DNA of 64,000 nt from Lewinellaceae bacterium (GCA_016716135.1 JADJWX010000012.1:124001-188000), one strand, 5' to 3'; shown: positions 51,793-62,219, numbered from the stretch's first letter. Notes: generated from the sequence alone by a model not told the origin. Made by a program: numbers and translations.

Positions 51793-54700
51793 CTACCCCC
51801 GCACCCCACTAGGCGGTACCCCAAACTCCTGACTAAAAGCCCGGGAGAAATAGGCCGGGTCGGTAAACCCCAGGTCATAGGCGATTTCAGAAATGTTCAG
51901 TTCCGTGGTTTGCAGTAAAACTTTAGCCTTGTGCAGGCGCACCTTGCGGATAAAGCCCGTGGGGTGCTCCCCGGTAAGCGCTTTCAACTTGCGGAAAACC
52001 TGCGTGTGGCCAAGGTGTACTGTAGCGCACAGGTCTGCAATGCCCAGTTCGGGCTGATCGATTTTTTCGTCTATGACCTGGCGGATTTTTTCCAGGAAAA
52101 GATCATCGAGCGTAGGCACACTACCGGGCTTTTTGTCTTCCGGTAAGCCAAGAATACCAAGTGGACCGGCTGCCCGGGCATAGCGCTGCTGCAACGCCCG
52201 GCGCAGCTCGATGAGTTTTTCCAGGCGCACCAACAATTCTTCCTTGTTAAAGGGCTTCATCAGATAGGCGTCGGCGCCGGTTTTGAGGCCCGTGACGCGG
52301 TCTGCTTCGGTGGCTTTGGCCGTCAGCATGATGATGGGAATATGGCTGGTCCGTTCGTCTGTTTTCAACGTTGCACACACTTCATAGCCGTCTTTTTCGG
52401 GCATCATCACGTCGGTGATGATGATATCGGGTACCTGTTCGAGGGCCTTGTCGATGCCGGCTTGCCCGTCCGGGGCAGTTTCGATGGCATAGTCTTTTCC
52501 CAAAATAGAACGCAGGTAGGCGATGATATCGGGGTTGTCTTCGATGATGAGGAGTTGCGGGTTGTCATCAACTCCGGCCTCAACTTCCGCCGGTGTGGGT
52601 GTAGTTATGTGTCGGGGTTTTTCGGGCTTAGGTGGCCGGGAAACTGCGACTGGTTGTGGTTGCGATGCTGTTGTGGCTTCCCGTCTTACCGGCAGCTGAA
52701 TGATAAATGTAGAGCCAACACCCACTGTACTTTTTACCACAATAGTGCCGCCCATCATTTCTGTCAATTCCTTTGCCAGGGTGAGTCCGATACCCGAGCC
52801 GGTGCCTTTGCGCGTGGTCGAACTGTCTACCTGGAAAAAGCGGTCAAAAATATGGGGCAAATGTTCTACCGGTATCCCCATGCCGGTATCCTGAACGCTC
52901 AACCCCAGCATTGCCTGGCCGTTTTCGGTTGTCTGATTAACCTGAAGGGTGATTTTGCCATCGGTATTTGGCGCGGTAAACTTGATGGCATTCGACAGCA
53001 AATTGTATACGATATGCTGCAATTTCACTTCATCATAATCCATGATCAATTCCGGTATAGTGGACTCAAATTCCAGGCGAATCCCTTTTTCCTGTGCCAT
53101 GGAATGAAACGACTCGAGCAGGTAGCGCAGGTAATTGATGACATCGCCCTGTACCATATCCATTTGCATAGAGCCGCTGTCCAGTTTCGACAGGTCGAGC
53201 AACTGGTTGATCAGCCGGAGCAAATTTTTGCTGTTGCGCGTGATCAGGTTGCGCTCGCTTTCATGGCCCCGGATATTGTCGGTCATACCCATGATCACGG
53301 TGAGCGGGGTACGGAATTCATGGGTAATGTTGGTGTAAAGGCGTGTTTTGAGGCTATCGAGTTCCACCAGCCGGATAGCTTCCTGCTTTTCCAATTGGCG
53401 CCTGAGGTTGAAGCGGTAAATAAAATAGACGCTACCAAACAGCAAAGAAGCATACAGCGTGTATGCCCACCAGGTTTCGTACCAGGCCGGCAGGATGCGT
53501 ACCCGGATGCTGCGTTCATTGAAGGGCAGGGACGATTTGAAGAGCCCGCCGCGCAGGCGCAGGGTGTAGGTGCCCGGCGGCAAATTTTCGTAATGCACCC
53601 GGTTGTTGTTTCTGGAAATTTTTTTCCAGTCCACATCATAACCTTCGAGCAAATAGGTGTAGTAATTGGCGCCCGGTATCCGGTAGTCCGCTACCGAGAA
53701 TTCCAGGTCGAAGTACCGTTCCCCGTGTTTCAACCGGATCTCCCGGATGGTTTGCAAAGCGCTAATAGGGCTGACATCTGTTTTTAAATCACTGTCAAAT
53801 TTGGAAAAGTGGGTAATGACGATCGGCAGATTTTCGCCTTTCAGCCTGTCGTAAATAGCCATGACTTCTTTCGGGTAAAAGGCGTAGAGCCCCTGGCTGT
53901 TTGTGCCAAAATACAGCCGGCCGTTTTTTGCCTTGAAATAGGATGCGCGGTTGAATTCGGCCTGCATCAATTCGTGGTTCAGGGGAAAGCCCATGGTCAC
54001 ACCGCTTTGGATTTCGAATCGGTAAAGCCCCCGGTTGGTGCTGAGCCAGAGAAAGTCGATAGAGCCATCCTGGTTCTCTTCCGGCAAAATCCCGTATACG
54101 AGGTTGTACATGGGCTCGTCCGGATCAATTTCAAAGTTTTCCACCGTTGTACCACCCGGCTTGAGCCGGCTCAGCCCGGCGGCATGGCCGAACCAAAGGT
54201 TTTGATTTTCATCTTCAAAAAAGGACGTCACTACATTGTTTGGTAAACGGATTTTGCTGTTTGTATTCGACGTGTAATGTTCCAGCAGTTTGCCGCCGTT
54301 TTTACTAAAGACAAAAATGCCACTCCCGTGGGTGCCCAGCCAAACCGTACTGTCGGAAGGCCGCTGATACAGCGCATCCATTTCGATAAAATCGATTTCA
54401 GTCAAAGCGGATATCCGGACTGCTCTGGCCTTGCTGGTGTCGTTGAGGTCGGCAATCCACAGGTCCCAACCTTTCCAGGGTATGGTCAACAATTGCTCCT
54501 TGGAATCGATGACTTGGACATTGTTGTCGCCAGGGCCTAAGACGGCCGGCAAAAGTCGCTCCAGTCCCCAGTCCGTTTCCACGTTTATCCGGAAGTGGCC
54601 CGAATACAACTGACCGTTGTGATAGTTGATGTAATAGACAGGATTTGGTACCACAAATTCAGGGAAAATGCTGTCTGATACGGGATTTAAATGCCCGATA

Positions 54701-55809
54701 CTCTGATAACCGTTCGCCACGTAAATGGTCCCTCTCTCATCCTCTGCCATCCCTCTGACCCGCAAATAAGGGTACTTTTTAAAGGCGACCGGTGGAAAGC
54801 GCACTTTTTTCAGGCCGTGGTCATCACCATACCAGGTGACGCCCTGACGGTCTGTAAATGCACTGTGTACAGGCAGCCAGCCAACCCCCTGATCAAACAG
54901 GATTGTTTTAGTGGGAATGTCTACGACACGTAAAAAATAGCTACAGATAAATAAGGTGTTTTTGCGTACCTCTATCCGGTTCATACCTGTGGTCTTCCCC
55001 AGGAGGTATTTAAAAACAATGGGAGTAGAATCAGGCAGGATTTTCAATCCAATTATACTAATGCCCGGTACCGTATCAAAAGAAAGGAACCAAAGTACGC
55101 TGTCAACATATTTAAGATATTGATTGGTAGTATGGGACAAGTCTATAGCCGGCAAGGGTATAACCCGGACTGTTTTTCCACGCTGATCTAATTCCAGGAA
55201 CTGGCTTTTCCCTTTTACCATCAGGTGGTTGTTGTAAGCCACGAATGCACAGGCACCCGCCGTCGTGATCTTGTTGTCCGAGACAAACTGAAAAGGACCG
55301 CCATTTTTTGACAACAGCAGTCTGCAGACGGAATATTTGGGTGGATTCGTTTCCCGGGGGGGCTGGACGCTGGCCCATAGCAAGGGGCCTTCCGCACTGT
55401 TTGACCAGGACAGGTTCAGAATCCTTTCCTGCGTCGATAGTCCTTTCGGCAGTGTCAGTTCAGCCGTGATTTTTTGCAGGCTCAGGCTAAAAACGGCTAC
55501 ACGTTGTCCCATGTTGAGATAAAGGACGGTGTCGCCTGCAATAAAAACCTCTCTCCGGTTGGCAAAAATTTCCTCCCGGCCTACCGGGACGTGCGTGATT
55601 TTTTTTCCGTCGTAATAAGCCAGGCCTTTGGGGTACGCCCCTATCCAGATCAAACCATCAGGGGCCTGATACAGGCTCTTCACTGCTCCAAAATTGGAAT
55701 AGATATCCGCTGTCAGTGCCTCACGTACCGGCCCTTCCTGTGCTGAGCAGAACAAACTGAGGAGTAAACATGCGAGTATCCAGGAGCAGTGCTTGAACAT
55801 CCGCTGCAA
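51793..55809 (-). CDS. Hybrid two-component regulator, second copy
   Basis: 1338 aa, a clear paralogue of the protein at 41723-45706, with the same domains in the same order and many identical blocks. Signal peptide (WILACLLLSLFCSAQ), propeller to about 700, Y_Y_Y domain (YTYLLEGYDVDWKK), a membrane segment near 800 (TLYASLLFGSVYFIYRF), HisKA with His830 in THEFRTPL, HATPase with DTGMGI and GSGIGLTL, receiver with Asp1133 in ITDVMMPEKDG, and the AraC HTH at the C-terminus. The G1 box is the usual DTGMGI, where the first copy has DKGVGI. Its neighbours are the beta-helix protein and the TolC-family gene; no polysaccharide-utilisation genes lie nearby, so the target is unknown. Confidence 0.93.
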   Translation of the reverse strand: MQRMFKHCSWILACLLLSLFCSAQEGPVREALTADIYSNFGAVKSLYQAPDGLIWIGAYPKGLAYYDGKKITHVPVGREEIFANRREVFIAGDTVLYLNMGQRVAVFSLSLQKITAELTLPKGLSTQERILNLSWSNSAEGPLLWASVQPPRETNPPKYSVCRLLLSKNGGPFQFVSDNKITTAGACAFVAYNNHLMVKGKSQFLELDQRGKTVRVIPLPAIDLSHTTNQYLKYVDSVLWFLSFDTVPGISIIGLKILPDSTPIVFKYLLGKTTGMNRIEVRKNTLFICSYFLRVVDIPTKTILFDQGVGWLPVHSAFTDRQGVTWYGDDHGLKKVRFPPVAFKKYPYLRVRGMAEDERGTIYVANGYQSIGHLNPVSDSIFPEFVVPNPVYYINYHNGQLYSGHFRINVETDWGLERLLPAVLGPGDNNVQVIDSKEQLLTIPWKGWDLWIADLNDTSKARAVRISALTEIDFIEMDALYQRPSDSTVWLGTHGSGIFVFSKNGGKLLEHYTSNTNSKIRLPNNVVTSFFEDENQNLWFGHAAGLSRLKPGGTTVENFEIDPDEPMYNLVYGILPEENQDGSIDFLWLSTNRGLYRFEIQSGVTMGFPLNHELMQAEFNRASYFKAKNGRLYFGTNSQGLYAFYPKEVMAIYDRLKGENLPIVITHFSKFDSDLKTDVSPISALQTIREIRLKHGERYFDLEFSVADYRIPGANYYTYLLEGYDVDWKKISRNNNRVHYENLPPGTYTLRLRGGLFKSSLPFNERSIRVRILPAWYETWWAYTLYASLLFGSVYFIYRFNLRRQLEKQEAIRLVELDSLKTRLYTNITHEFRTPLTVIMGMTDNIRGHESERNLITRNSKNLLRLINQLLDLSKLDSGSMQMDMVQGDVINYLRYLLESFHSMAQEKGIRLEFESTIPELIMDYDEVKLQHIVYNLLSNAIKFTAPNTDGKITLQVNQTTENGQAMLGLSVQDTGMGIPVEHLPHIFDRFFQVDSSTTRKGTGSGIGLTLAKELTEMMGGTIVVKSTVGVGSTFIIQLPVRREATTASQPQPVAVSRPPKPEKPRHITTPTPAEVEAGVDDNPQLLIIEDNPDIIAYLRSILGKDYAIETAPDGQAGIDKALEQVPDIIITDVMMPEKDGYEVCATLKTDERTSHIPIIMLTAKATEADRVTGLKTGADAYLMKPFNKEELLVRLEKLIELRRALQQRYARAAGPLGILGLPEDKKPGSVPTLDDLFLEKIRQVIDEKIDQPELGIADLCATVHLGHTQVFRKLKALTGEHPTGFIRKVRLHKAKVLLQTTELNISEIAYDLGFTDPAYFSRAFSQEFGVPPSGVRG

Positions 55810-55981
55810 AATAGCGGATTTGTAAAAGGCGTATAGCTGCTTTTTCCGGAATTGATATGGCGCTGATTACAAATAGAGATATCCAGGAATATCCACAGAC
55901 TGGAAGCCCCTTGTTCTCATTCGAAATTGGAACAAAAAAAATTGAAACTTGGGAAATCCGTACAGCGCCTGAAACCGGTGC

Positions 55982-57337
55982 TTACTCCTCCCGCAACACC
56001 CGCAAATACCCAGCAGCTTTCAGCAATTTCAGCACCGCCAGTTTGTAGGTAAACACCTGTTGCCAGTAGTGCGTTTCCGCCTCGGTGAGCGCCGTTTGGG
56101 CGTTAAGCAGGTCGGTGAGCGGCGCCACGCCTTCCTTGTACTGCAGCACGAGGTTTTCGGTGATGTCGCGGGCAAGCGCTACGTTTTCCTCCTGGGTGCG
56201 CAGCATCTGGATGGCGCCGTCGAATTGTACGCGGGCAAGTTGATATTCCAGTGTTTTGGCATCGGCCAGGTAGCGGCGGTCTTCTTCGATTTTCAGCCCT
56301 TCAATAGCCAGTTGCGCGGCTTTGCGGCGGTGCACAAAGCCGTCGAAAATGGGCACGTCCAGTTTGAAGCCGATGGCGCCGAAGCCATACCAGCGGCGGT
56401 CGGTTTCAAAAAAATTGGCGTCGGGGCGCTGGGCCTGGAAGGCTGTGGCAGCATAGGCGCTCAGGCTGGGCGCCATGGCGCCGCGCAGGCTGCGGGTTTG
56501 AATATTGTTGAGCTCGATCTGGCGTTGCAGCAGCCGGAATTCGGTGGTGGACTCCAACTCAAGGGCCAGGCTTTGCCAGCGCGACGAATCGGCGGCCGGG
56601 TTGCTCATTTCTGCTTTCAGGTCAAAAGCGGATTCGGTGGGAATCCCGCACAAAAACTGGAGCGTTTGGTGCAGCGCCTCGATGTTGTTCACCAGCGTAT
56701 GACGTTGGGTTTCGAGGTTGGTGCGCGCCACGCGAATGCGTTTCACATCCGTCGGGATAGCGTAGCCGTTGGCGAGCTGCAGCTCGGCCATGCGCTCCAG
56801 GGCCATCAGTTTGGCCAGGTTGGCGTTTACGGCGTCGAGCAGTTTTTCCGTTTGCAGGGTTTGGTAAAACACCGTGGCCGTGTTGAACAGCACGTCTTCT
56901 TCGGCCCGGGTGGTGAGCAGGTCGTAGATGCCGCGGCTCACGTTGGCCGCAGGCGCCATGCGGCGGGCCGCTTCGTTGTAGATGGGCTGGTCGAGCCGGG
57001 CGGTACCGGTAAGTTGCCAGGGCTGGCCGAGGGTCGCGGCCACGTAGCCACCGTCGGGGCCACCGCCGTAGAGGCCCGACGGCAGGAAAGTAGTGGGCAG
57101 CACCGGCATATAGTCGAGCCCGAGCCCGGCATTTATTTTGGGCGAAAAAGCACTGCGTCCTTCTTTTAGTTTGATTTCCAGCGCCTGCCGGTCCAGTTGG
57201 GCTTTTTTAACCTTGGCGCTGTTGGCAATGGCGAGCTCAAGCGTTTCACTGAGCGAAACCGAGTGGGTGGCGGGTTGTGCGACCGACATTACTGCCCAGG
57301 CGCAACAAAGTAGCGGGAGGAGGAGACCTTTCATCAT
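55982..57337 (-). CDS. TolC-family outer-membrane efflux protein
   Basis: About 451 aa from the ATG at 57337 (MMKGLLLPLLCCAWAVMSVA is the signal peptide). An upstream in-frame ATG at 57448 adds 37 residues with no signal character. Two OEP-type repeats can be seen: LSETLELAIANSAKVKKAQL in the first, and VRFQ-type helices with LEYQLARVQFDGAIQML and YKEGVAPLTDLLNAQTALTE in the second. TolC-like trimers form an outer-membrane and periplasmic channel for RND or ABC pumps. No pump or membrane-fusion gene is adjacent within the window, so the partner is unknown. It is divergent from the 459-aa secreted gene. Confidence 0.9.
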   Translation of the reverse strand: MMKGLLLPLLCCAWAVMSVAQPATHSVSLSETLELAIANSAKVKKAQLDRQALEIKLKEGRSAFSPKINAGLGLDYMPVLPTTFLPSGLYGGGPDGGYVAATLGQPWQLTGTARLDQPIYNEAARRMAPAANVSRGIYDLLTTRAEEDVLFNTATVFYQTLQTEKLLDAVNANLAKLMALERMAELQLANGYAIPTDVKRIRVARTNLETQRHTLVNNIEALHQTLQFLCGIPTESAFDLKAEMSNPAADSSRWQSLALELESTTEFRLLQRQIELNNIQTRSLRGAMAPSLSAYAATAFQAQRPDANFFETDRRWYGFGAIGFKLDVPIFDGFVHRRKAAQLAIEGLKIEEDRRYLADAKTLEYQLARVQFDGAIQMLRTQEENVALARDITENLVLQYKEGVAPLTDLLNAQTALTEAETHYWQQVFTYKLAVLKLLKAAGYLRVLREE

Positions 57338-57506
57338 AATTTGCAAAGGTAATGCATTGACAACGTTGCCGGAAAACACCGGTGCAGGCATTACGGCTAA
57401 TAGTTGCAAATCTAATGATCTGAAGGCGGTATTTCCGCTGTTTTTCAAGTTGAAAACCTGTAAATTGCAGCAGTACTACCCATTTCAAAATCAAATTTTT
57501 ACGACC

Positions 57507-58886
57507 ATGAGAATACTGCGCATTTTTTCCCTGCTGCTCCTGACTTTTTCGGGCTTCGCCCAAAACCTGGACAACCCCGTCACTACCGACCTCAGCAAAA
57601 AGGCCCCCGGCGCATTGCCCGAACTGAAAGTTGCCGCCCGCGGTACCGGCCGCACCACCGGCCACATCATCACCCTCACCGTGCACAATCCCACCGGCAA
57701 TGCGTCCACGTTTGACCTGCCGGCCTGCTACATCCCCGCCACCGGCAAGTACCAGCCCTACGTGGTGCCCTACTCCCCCACGATCAGCGTTGGACCGGGC
57801 GAAACTGCCGACATTCCGCTTCAGGGTTTTTGCACCGATATCCACACACCGCCGGTACCCAGCGGCGAAGCCATGACGCCGGTCGACACCTGGGTGTTCC
57901 CCGATCCCGGCGTACCTGTGGGAACGTATTTTAACCCCGACGGCGCCGCCTGGGCGCCGGTTCCGACGGATGCCGGTTCCACGGTGGTGCCTGTCGTCCC
58001 CGGCACCAATACCCCCTGGCCGTATACTCTCGACACCGGGAAAGATCCCGACGCCACGGCCGGCATTTTCCTGGCCGTCATTGACCGGATACGCCACACT
58101 TACGACGATCTGCACAGGCAGGACCTGATCAGCACCCCGTTTTCCGGCAATGACGACCGGGAAAAGGAATCAGTCGTCCAGCAAACATTTTGGATCTATA
58201 CGGCCGCCATCACCGGCACCGGCTACGACAAGGATGATTTTACCCAACAAACCATTCGGCAGTATGAAAACTACAGCGGCAAGCCCATCAGTGCCGCGCC
58301 GCCCGAAGCAAAGGAAAAAATGGATGAGGGTATCGATCAGTTTTGGGGCACCTTCCAGGCGGTGGGCGTAGAGGCCAAGATCATCGCCGTACCGGAAGGT
58401 GGCGGCAGCAGCCGGCCCGATCTGCTGGATAAAAAAGATGAAAAAAAGGAAAAACCCAAAGGCAAATGCGCCTGCACTTCGATGGAACTCGATCTGGCAC
58501 TGAACATACAAAACAAGGTCGGAAACATGATCGCCGATGCCGACCGGACACAAACGGCAAATTTTGCAAAAGGCGAAACGAAGGTTAAACTGAAAAAGAT
58601 CAAAGCGTCAGCCTCCAATGTGGAAGTGGGCAAAAAAGTGGAACTAACTGTTACACCAACACTGGAATGTGGTTGCTCTGAGGCCGGCGGCAAATGCCCG
58701 CCCACGGGAACGACCACGGTGACGATCAAACACAAAAAGGAAGAACTGAAGGATGAATTCTCAATAGGAGCGGTACCTTATGAAATCGTGGTGACGGTTT
58801 CCAAAGCCTGTGGCAGCGACGATTGCAAGGAAGAAACCTGCATCGTGGAAATCCCGATTTTGATTGAAAAGGACAAGAAAAAGTGA
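57507..58886 (+). CDS. Secreted protein of unknown function
   Basis: 459 aa from the ATG at 57507, the first that gives a signal peptide (MRILRIFSLLLLTFSGFAQ); the frame is open further upstream but overlaps the divergent TolC-family gene. Residues 40-130 form a beta domain rich in Pro and Gly (GHIITLTVHNPTGNASTFDL). Residues 190-300 are helical (KESVVQQTFWIYTAAITGTG). A Lys-rich linker (KKDEKKEKPKGK) leads to a Cys-rich beta domain with CACTS, CGCSEAGGKCP and ACGSDDCKEETC. I do not recognise it. It is followed by aconitase, which has its own -7 box. Confidence 0.75.
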   Translation: MRILRIFSLLLLTFSGFAQNLDNPVTTDLSKKAPGALPELKVAARGTGRTTGHIITLTVHNPTGNASTFDLPACYIPATGKYQPYVVPYSPTISVGPGETADIPLQGFCTDIHTPPVPSGEAMTPVDTWVFPDPGVPVGTYFNPDGAAWAPVPTDAGSTVVPVVPGTNTPWPYTLDTGKDPDATAGIFLAVIDRIRHTYDDLHRQDLISTPFSGNDDREKESVVQQTFWIYTAAITGTGYDKDDFTQQTIRQYENYSGKPISAAPPEAKEKMDEGIDQFWGTFQAVGVEAKIIAVPEGGGSSRPDLLDKKDEKKEKPKGKCACTSMELDLALNIQNKVGNMIADADRTQTANFAKGETKVKLKKIKASASNVEVGKKVELTVTPTLECGCSEAGGKCPPTGTTTVTIKHKKEELKDEFSIGAVPYEIVVTVSKACGSDDCKEETCIVEIPILIEKDKKK

Positions 58887-58945
58887 TTTTGTTAATCCTT
58901 TCCAGGCAAATCCCGTTTAACCGGTAGGAATTTTTGCGCAATGGC

Positions 58946-58953
58946 TACCTTTG
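58946..58953 (+). promoter_or_regulatory. -7 box before aconitase
   Basis: TACCTTTG fits TAnnTTTG. It lies inside an upstream in-frame ATG extension (58941), so transcription would begin downstream of that ATG. This supports the start at 59007. Confidence 0.5.
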
Positions 58954-59006
58954 CGCGCGCCTCAAAACCGTCTTCCGTCAACCATCCATTGTCAACCGCA
59001 CCAACC

Positions 59007-61268
59007 ATGATTTTTGATTTGAAAATGATCCGGGAGTTTTACAAAAACTATCCGGCCCGCGTGGATGCCGCCAAGGCCAAACTGAAACGCCCCCTCACCC
59101 TTTCCGAAAAAATCCTCTATTCCCACCTGCACGAAGACAGCCCGCTTCAGGAATACAAGCGCGGCTCCGACTACGTGTTTTTCCAGGTCGACCGGGTGGC
59201 CATGCAAGACGCCACCGCGCAGATGGCCCTGCTCCAGTTTATGACTTGCGGCCGTAAAAAAGTCGCCGTGCCCTCCACCGTGCACTGTGACCACCTGATC
59301 ACGGCCGAAGTGGGCGCCGAAAAAGATATGGTGGCTGCGTTGGATAAAAACCGCGAAGTGTTCGACTTCCTGTCCTCCGTCAGTCAGAAATACGGCATCG
59401 GCTTTTGGAAGCCCGGCGCCGGTATCATTCACCAGATCGTGCTCGAAAACTACGCCTTCCCCGGCGCCATGATGATCGGCACCGACTCCCACACGGTGAA
59501 CGCCGGCGGGCTGGGCACCATCGCCATCGGGGTGGGTGGCGCCGACGCGGTCGACGCCATGGCCGGCATGGGCTGGGAATTGCAAATGCCCAAACTCATC
59601 GGCGTGCATCTCACCGGCAAACTGCGCGGCTGGGCTTCGCCAAAAGACGTGATCCTGAAAGTTGCCGGTATCCTGACGGTGAAAGGCGGCACAGGCGCCA
59701 TCGTGGAGTATTTCGGCAAAGGCGCACAAAGCCTGAGCGCAACCGGCAAAGGCACCATTTGCAACATGGGCGCCGAGATCGGGGCTACCACCTCTACGTT
59801 TGGCTACGACAAAAGCATGTTCCGCTACCTCAAAGCAACCGGCCGGAACAAGATCGCCCTGCAGTGCAACAAAATTGCCCCCTACCTCAACGGCGACCCC
59901 GAGTGCTACGAAAATCCGGAGAAATACTTCGACCAGGTAATCGAGATTGACCTCTCCAAACTCGAGCCACACATCAACGGGCCGTTCACGCCCGATTTGG
60001 CCTGGCCGCTCTCGAAGTTTGCGGCAGCAGTCAAGAAAAATAAATACCCGGTCAAACTCGAAGTCGGCCTTATCGGCTCCTGCACCAACTCCTCCTACGA
60101 AGACCTGACCCGAGCCGCCTCGGTGGCCCGCCAGGCCAAAGAAAAAAATCTGGAGGTGAAATCAGAATTTACCATCACGCCAGGTTCCGAACTGATCCGC
60201 TACACGGCCGAGCGCGACGGCCTGCTCAATGAATTTGAGGATATCGGCGGCGTCGTGCTGGCCAATGCCTGCGGCCCCTGCATCGGCCAATGGGCGCGCC
60301 ACATCGACGATAAAAACCGGGCAAACTCCATCATGACCTCCTTCAACCGGAACTTCACCGGCCGCAACGACGGCAACCCGAACACCCACGCGTTCGTGGC
60401 GTCGCCGGAAATCGTGACGGCCTTCGCCATTGCCGGCGATCTGACCTTTAACCCCAAACGCGGCACCCTCCTCAACCGCAAAGGCGAGGAGGTCAAACTC
60501 GACCCGCCAAAAGGCATCGAATTGCCCAAGGCCGGCTTTGCCGTGGAAGATGCAGGCTACCAGGCGCCGGCAAAAGGAAGCGTAAAAGTGATCGTCGACA
60601 AAAAATCCGACCGCCTGCAACTGCTCAAGCCGTTCACGCCGATCACCAACGAGGAGGTACAAAATATGCGCCTGCTGATCAAGGCAAAGGGCAAGTGCAC
60701 CACCGACCACATCTCCATGGCAGGGCCCTGGCTCAAGTACCGCGGCCACCTGGAAAATATTTCCAACAACTGCCTCATCGGCGCCACCAATGCCTACAAC
60801 GACGAGCGCAACAAGGTGTACAACGTCGAAAAAGGCGACTACATGGAAGTGCCTGCCTCCGCCCGTTTTTACCAGAAAAAAGGCATCGGCACGATCGTGT
60901 TCGGTGAAGAAAACTATGGCGAGGGCTCCAGCCGCGAACACGCAGCCATGGAACCGCGCTACCTCGGTGTGAAAGCCGTGGTGGTCAAATCGTTTGCCCG
61001 CATTCACCAGACCAACCTGAAAAAGCAGGGTATGCTGGCGCTGACCTTTGCCAATCCGGCCGACTACGACAAGATCCGGCAGGACGACAAGGTGTCGATC
61101 ATCGGGTTCGACAAGTTCACTCCCGGCAAAGCGCTGCAAATCCGGTTGGATCATGCGGACGGCTCCTCGGAGACCTTTGATGTGAACCACACCTACAACC
61201 AGGCACAGATCGACTGGGTGAAGGCGGGTTCGGCATTGAACAAGATCCGGGCTGAATTTGGGAAGTAA
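59007..61268 (+). CDS. acn: Aconitate hydratase, mitochondrial type
   Basis: 753 aa from the ATG at 59007 (MIFDLKMIREFYKNYPAR); the frame also has an ATG at 58941, but the promoter box lies within that extension. It has aconitase signatures: VPSTVHCDHL, GTDSHTVNAGGLG, and 4Fe-4S ligand cysteines in GSCTNSS and NACGPCIGQW. The swivel domain follows (GKCTTDHISMAGPWL, GEENYGEGSSREHAAMEPRY). The length and the segment GIGFWKPGAGIIHQIVLENY fit the mitochondrial-type enzyme common in Bacteroidota. It isomerises citrate to isocitrate through cis-aconitate in the TCA cycle. It is single, with its own promoter and terminator. Confidence 0.96.
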   Translation: MIFDLKMIREFYKNYPARVDAAKAKLKRPLTLSEKILYSHLHEDSPLQEYKRGSDYVFFQVDRVAMQDATAQMALLQFMTCGRKKVAVPSTVHCDHLITAEVGAEKDMVAALDKNREVFDFLSSVSQKYGIGFWKPGAGIIHQIVLENYAFPGAMMIGTDSHTVNAGGLGTIAIGVGGADAVDAMAGMGWELQMPKLIGVHLTGKLRGWASPKDVILKVAGILTVKGGTGAIVEYFGKGAQSLSATGKGTICNMGAEIGATTSTFGYDKSMFRYLKATGRNKIALQCNKIAPYLNGDPECYENPEKYFDQVIEIDLSKLEPHINGPFTPDLAWPLSKFAAAVKKNKYPVKLEVGLIGSCTNSSYEDLTRAASVARQAKEKNLEVKSEFTITPGSELIRYTAERDGLLNEFEDIGGVVLANACGPCIGQWARHIDDKNRANSIMTSFNRNFTGRNDGNPNTHAFVASPEIVTAFAIAGDLTFNPKRGTLLNRKGEEVKLDPPKGIELPKAGFAVEDAGYQAPAKGSVKVIVDKKSDRLQLLKPFTPITNEEVQNMRLLIKAKGKCTTDHISMAGPWLKYRGHLENISNNCLIGATNAYNDERNKVYNVEKGDYMEVPASARFYQKKGIGTIVFGEENYGEGSSREHAAMEPRYLGVKAVVVKSFARIHQTNLKKQGMLALTFANPADYDKIRQDDKVSIIGFDKFTPGKALQIRLDHADGSSETFDVNHTYNQAQIDWVKAGSALNKIRAEFGK

Positions 61269-61269
61269 C

Positions 61270-61286
61270 GCGAATCTCCGGTTCGC
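61270..61286. repeat. REP-like palindrome after aconitase
   Basis: gcgaatctccggttcgc lies one base after the aconitase stop. It resembles the copies at 1381-1395 and 62220-62236. Confidence 0.5.
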
Positions 61287-61290
61287 AGTA

Positions 61291-61328
61291 CGGCTGCCTG
61301 GGCTTCATGCTCAGGCAGCCGTTTTTTT
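61291..61328 (+). terminator. Intrinsic terminator of aconitase
   Basis: A 10-bp perfect stem (cggctgcctg/caggcagccg, 61291-61300 and 61312-61321) with an 11-nt loop is followed by seven T. Confidence 0.92.
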
Positions 61329-61329
61329 A

Positions 61330-61337
61330 TACTTTCG
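61330..61337 (+). promoter_or_regulatory. -7 box before the DUF3667 gene
   Basis: TACTTTCG, close to TAnnTTTG, starts two bases after the aconitase terminator and 27 bp before the ATG at 61357. Confidence 0.4.
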
Positions 61338-61356
61338 ACCCGGATAATAACAACCT

Positions 61357-62218
61357 ATGACCGAAATCAACTCAACCGAAACAGCCAACGCCGAATTGCG
61401 CTGCCAGGCCTGCCAGGCAAAAATGAAGGGCAAGTTTTGCCGCAAATGCGGCGAAAAAAAGTTCAAATCCTCTGATTTGAGTTTAAAAAAACTGGGTTGG
61501 GAATTCTGGATAAAAATCACCCATGTCGACAACCGGTTTTGGAAAACCGTATTTGCCTTGTTTTTTCGCCCCGGCGCCCTGACCCGGGCCTACTGTGCGG
61601 GCATTCGAAAAGCCTACCTGAAGCCGATTCAGTTGTTTTTTATTGCCAACCTGCTGTATTTTCTAAGCCTCAATTTCTTTAAAAACGACGTCTTCTACTA
61701 TGCGCTGGAAAATTTCATCAAATATCACCCATTGGGCCTGGACTATGAAACCTGGGCGCAAAATGCAGCGCTTGAAAAGGGCCTGGAATGGGAGCTGTTT
61801 TCGGAGTCGTTCAATGCACAAATGCAAACGCAGGTGAAAACCTGGATTATCCTGAATGTCCCCTTACTGGGTTTGTTGCTGATGGTGCTTTTGCCAATCA
61901 AAAACGCTATCTGGTGGAGCACATGGTGTTTTCCATGCACTATTATGCCTTTATTATGCTCTACATTGTTGCGTTAATGTGTTTGGGACCGGGTTGTTTT
62001 ATCTGCAATAATGGTTCGGATTGCCGGCATGGGTGCGTGGGTTAATTGAAGTCCTGGCACTATTTATTTTCATTTACCTCGCGCTTGCGATAAGGGGCTA
62101 CTACCGGGCAACATGGGTTGGAACGGTGGCCCGGCTGGTTGTTTTGTATTTTGGAATTATCCTGATACTTAATATTTACCGGGTGTTGATGTTTTGGGTG
62201 TCGTTGGCTATGGTGTAA
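61357..62218 (+). pseudogene. DUF3667-type membrane protein with two frame breaks
   Basis: An N-terminal zinc ribbon (CQACQAKMKGKFCRKCG) is followed by LFFRPGALTRAYCAGIRKAY and membrane segments, as in DUF3667 proteins. The first frame runs to 61977, but the family-like sequence moves to another frame near 61900 (KRYLVEHMVFSMHYYAFIML) and to a third near 62013 (IEVLALFIFIYLALAIRGYY to the stop at 62218). Each shift equals one missing base. The first is in a five-A run (atcaaaaacgc): one more A gives IKKRYLVEH. Either the gene is decaying or two indel errors are present. If intact, it is a protein of about 286 aa with roughly four membrane segments. Confidence 0.75.
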
Positions 62219-62219
62219 C

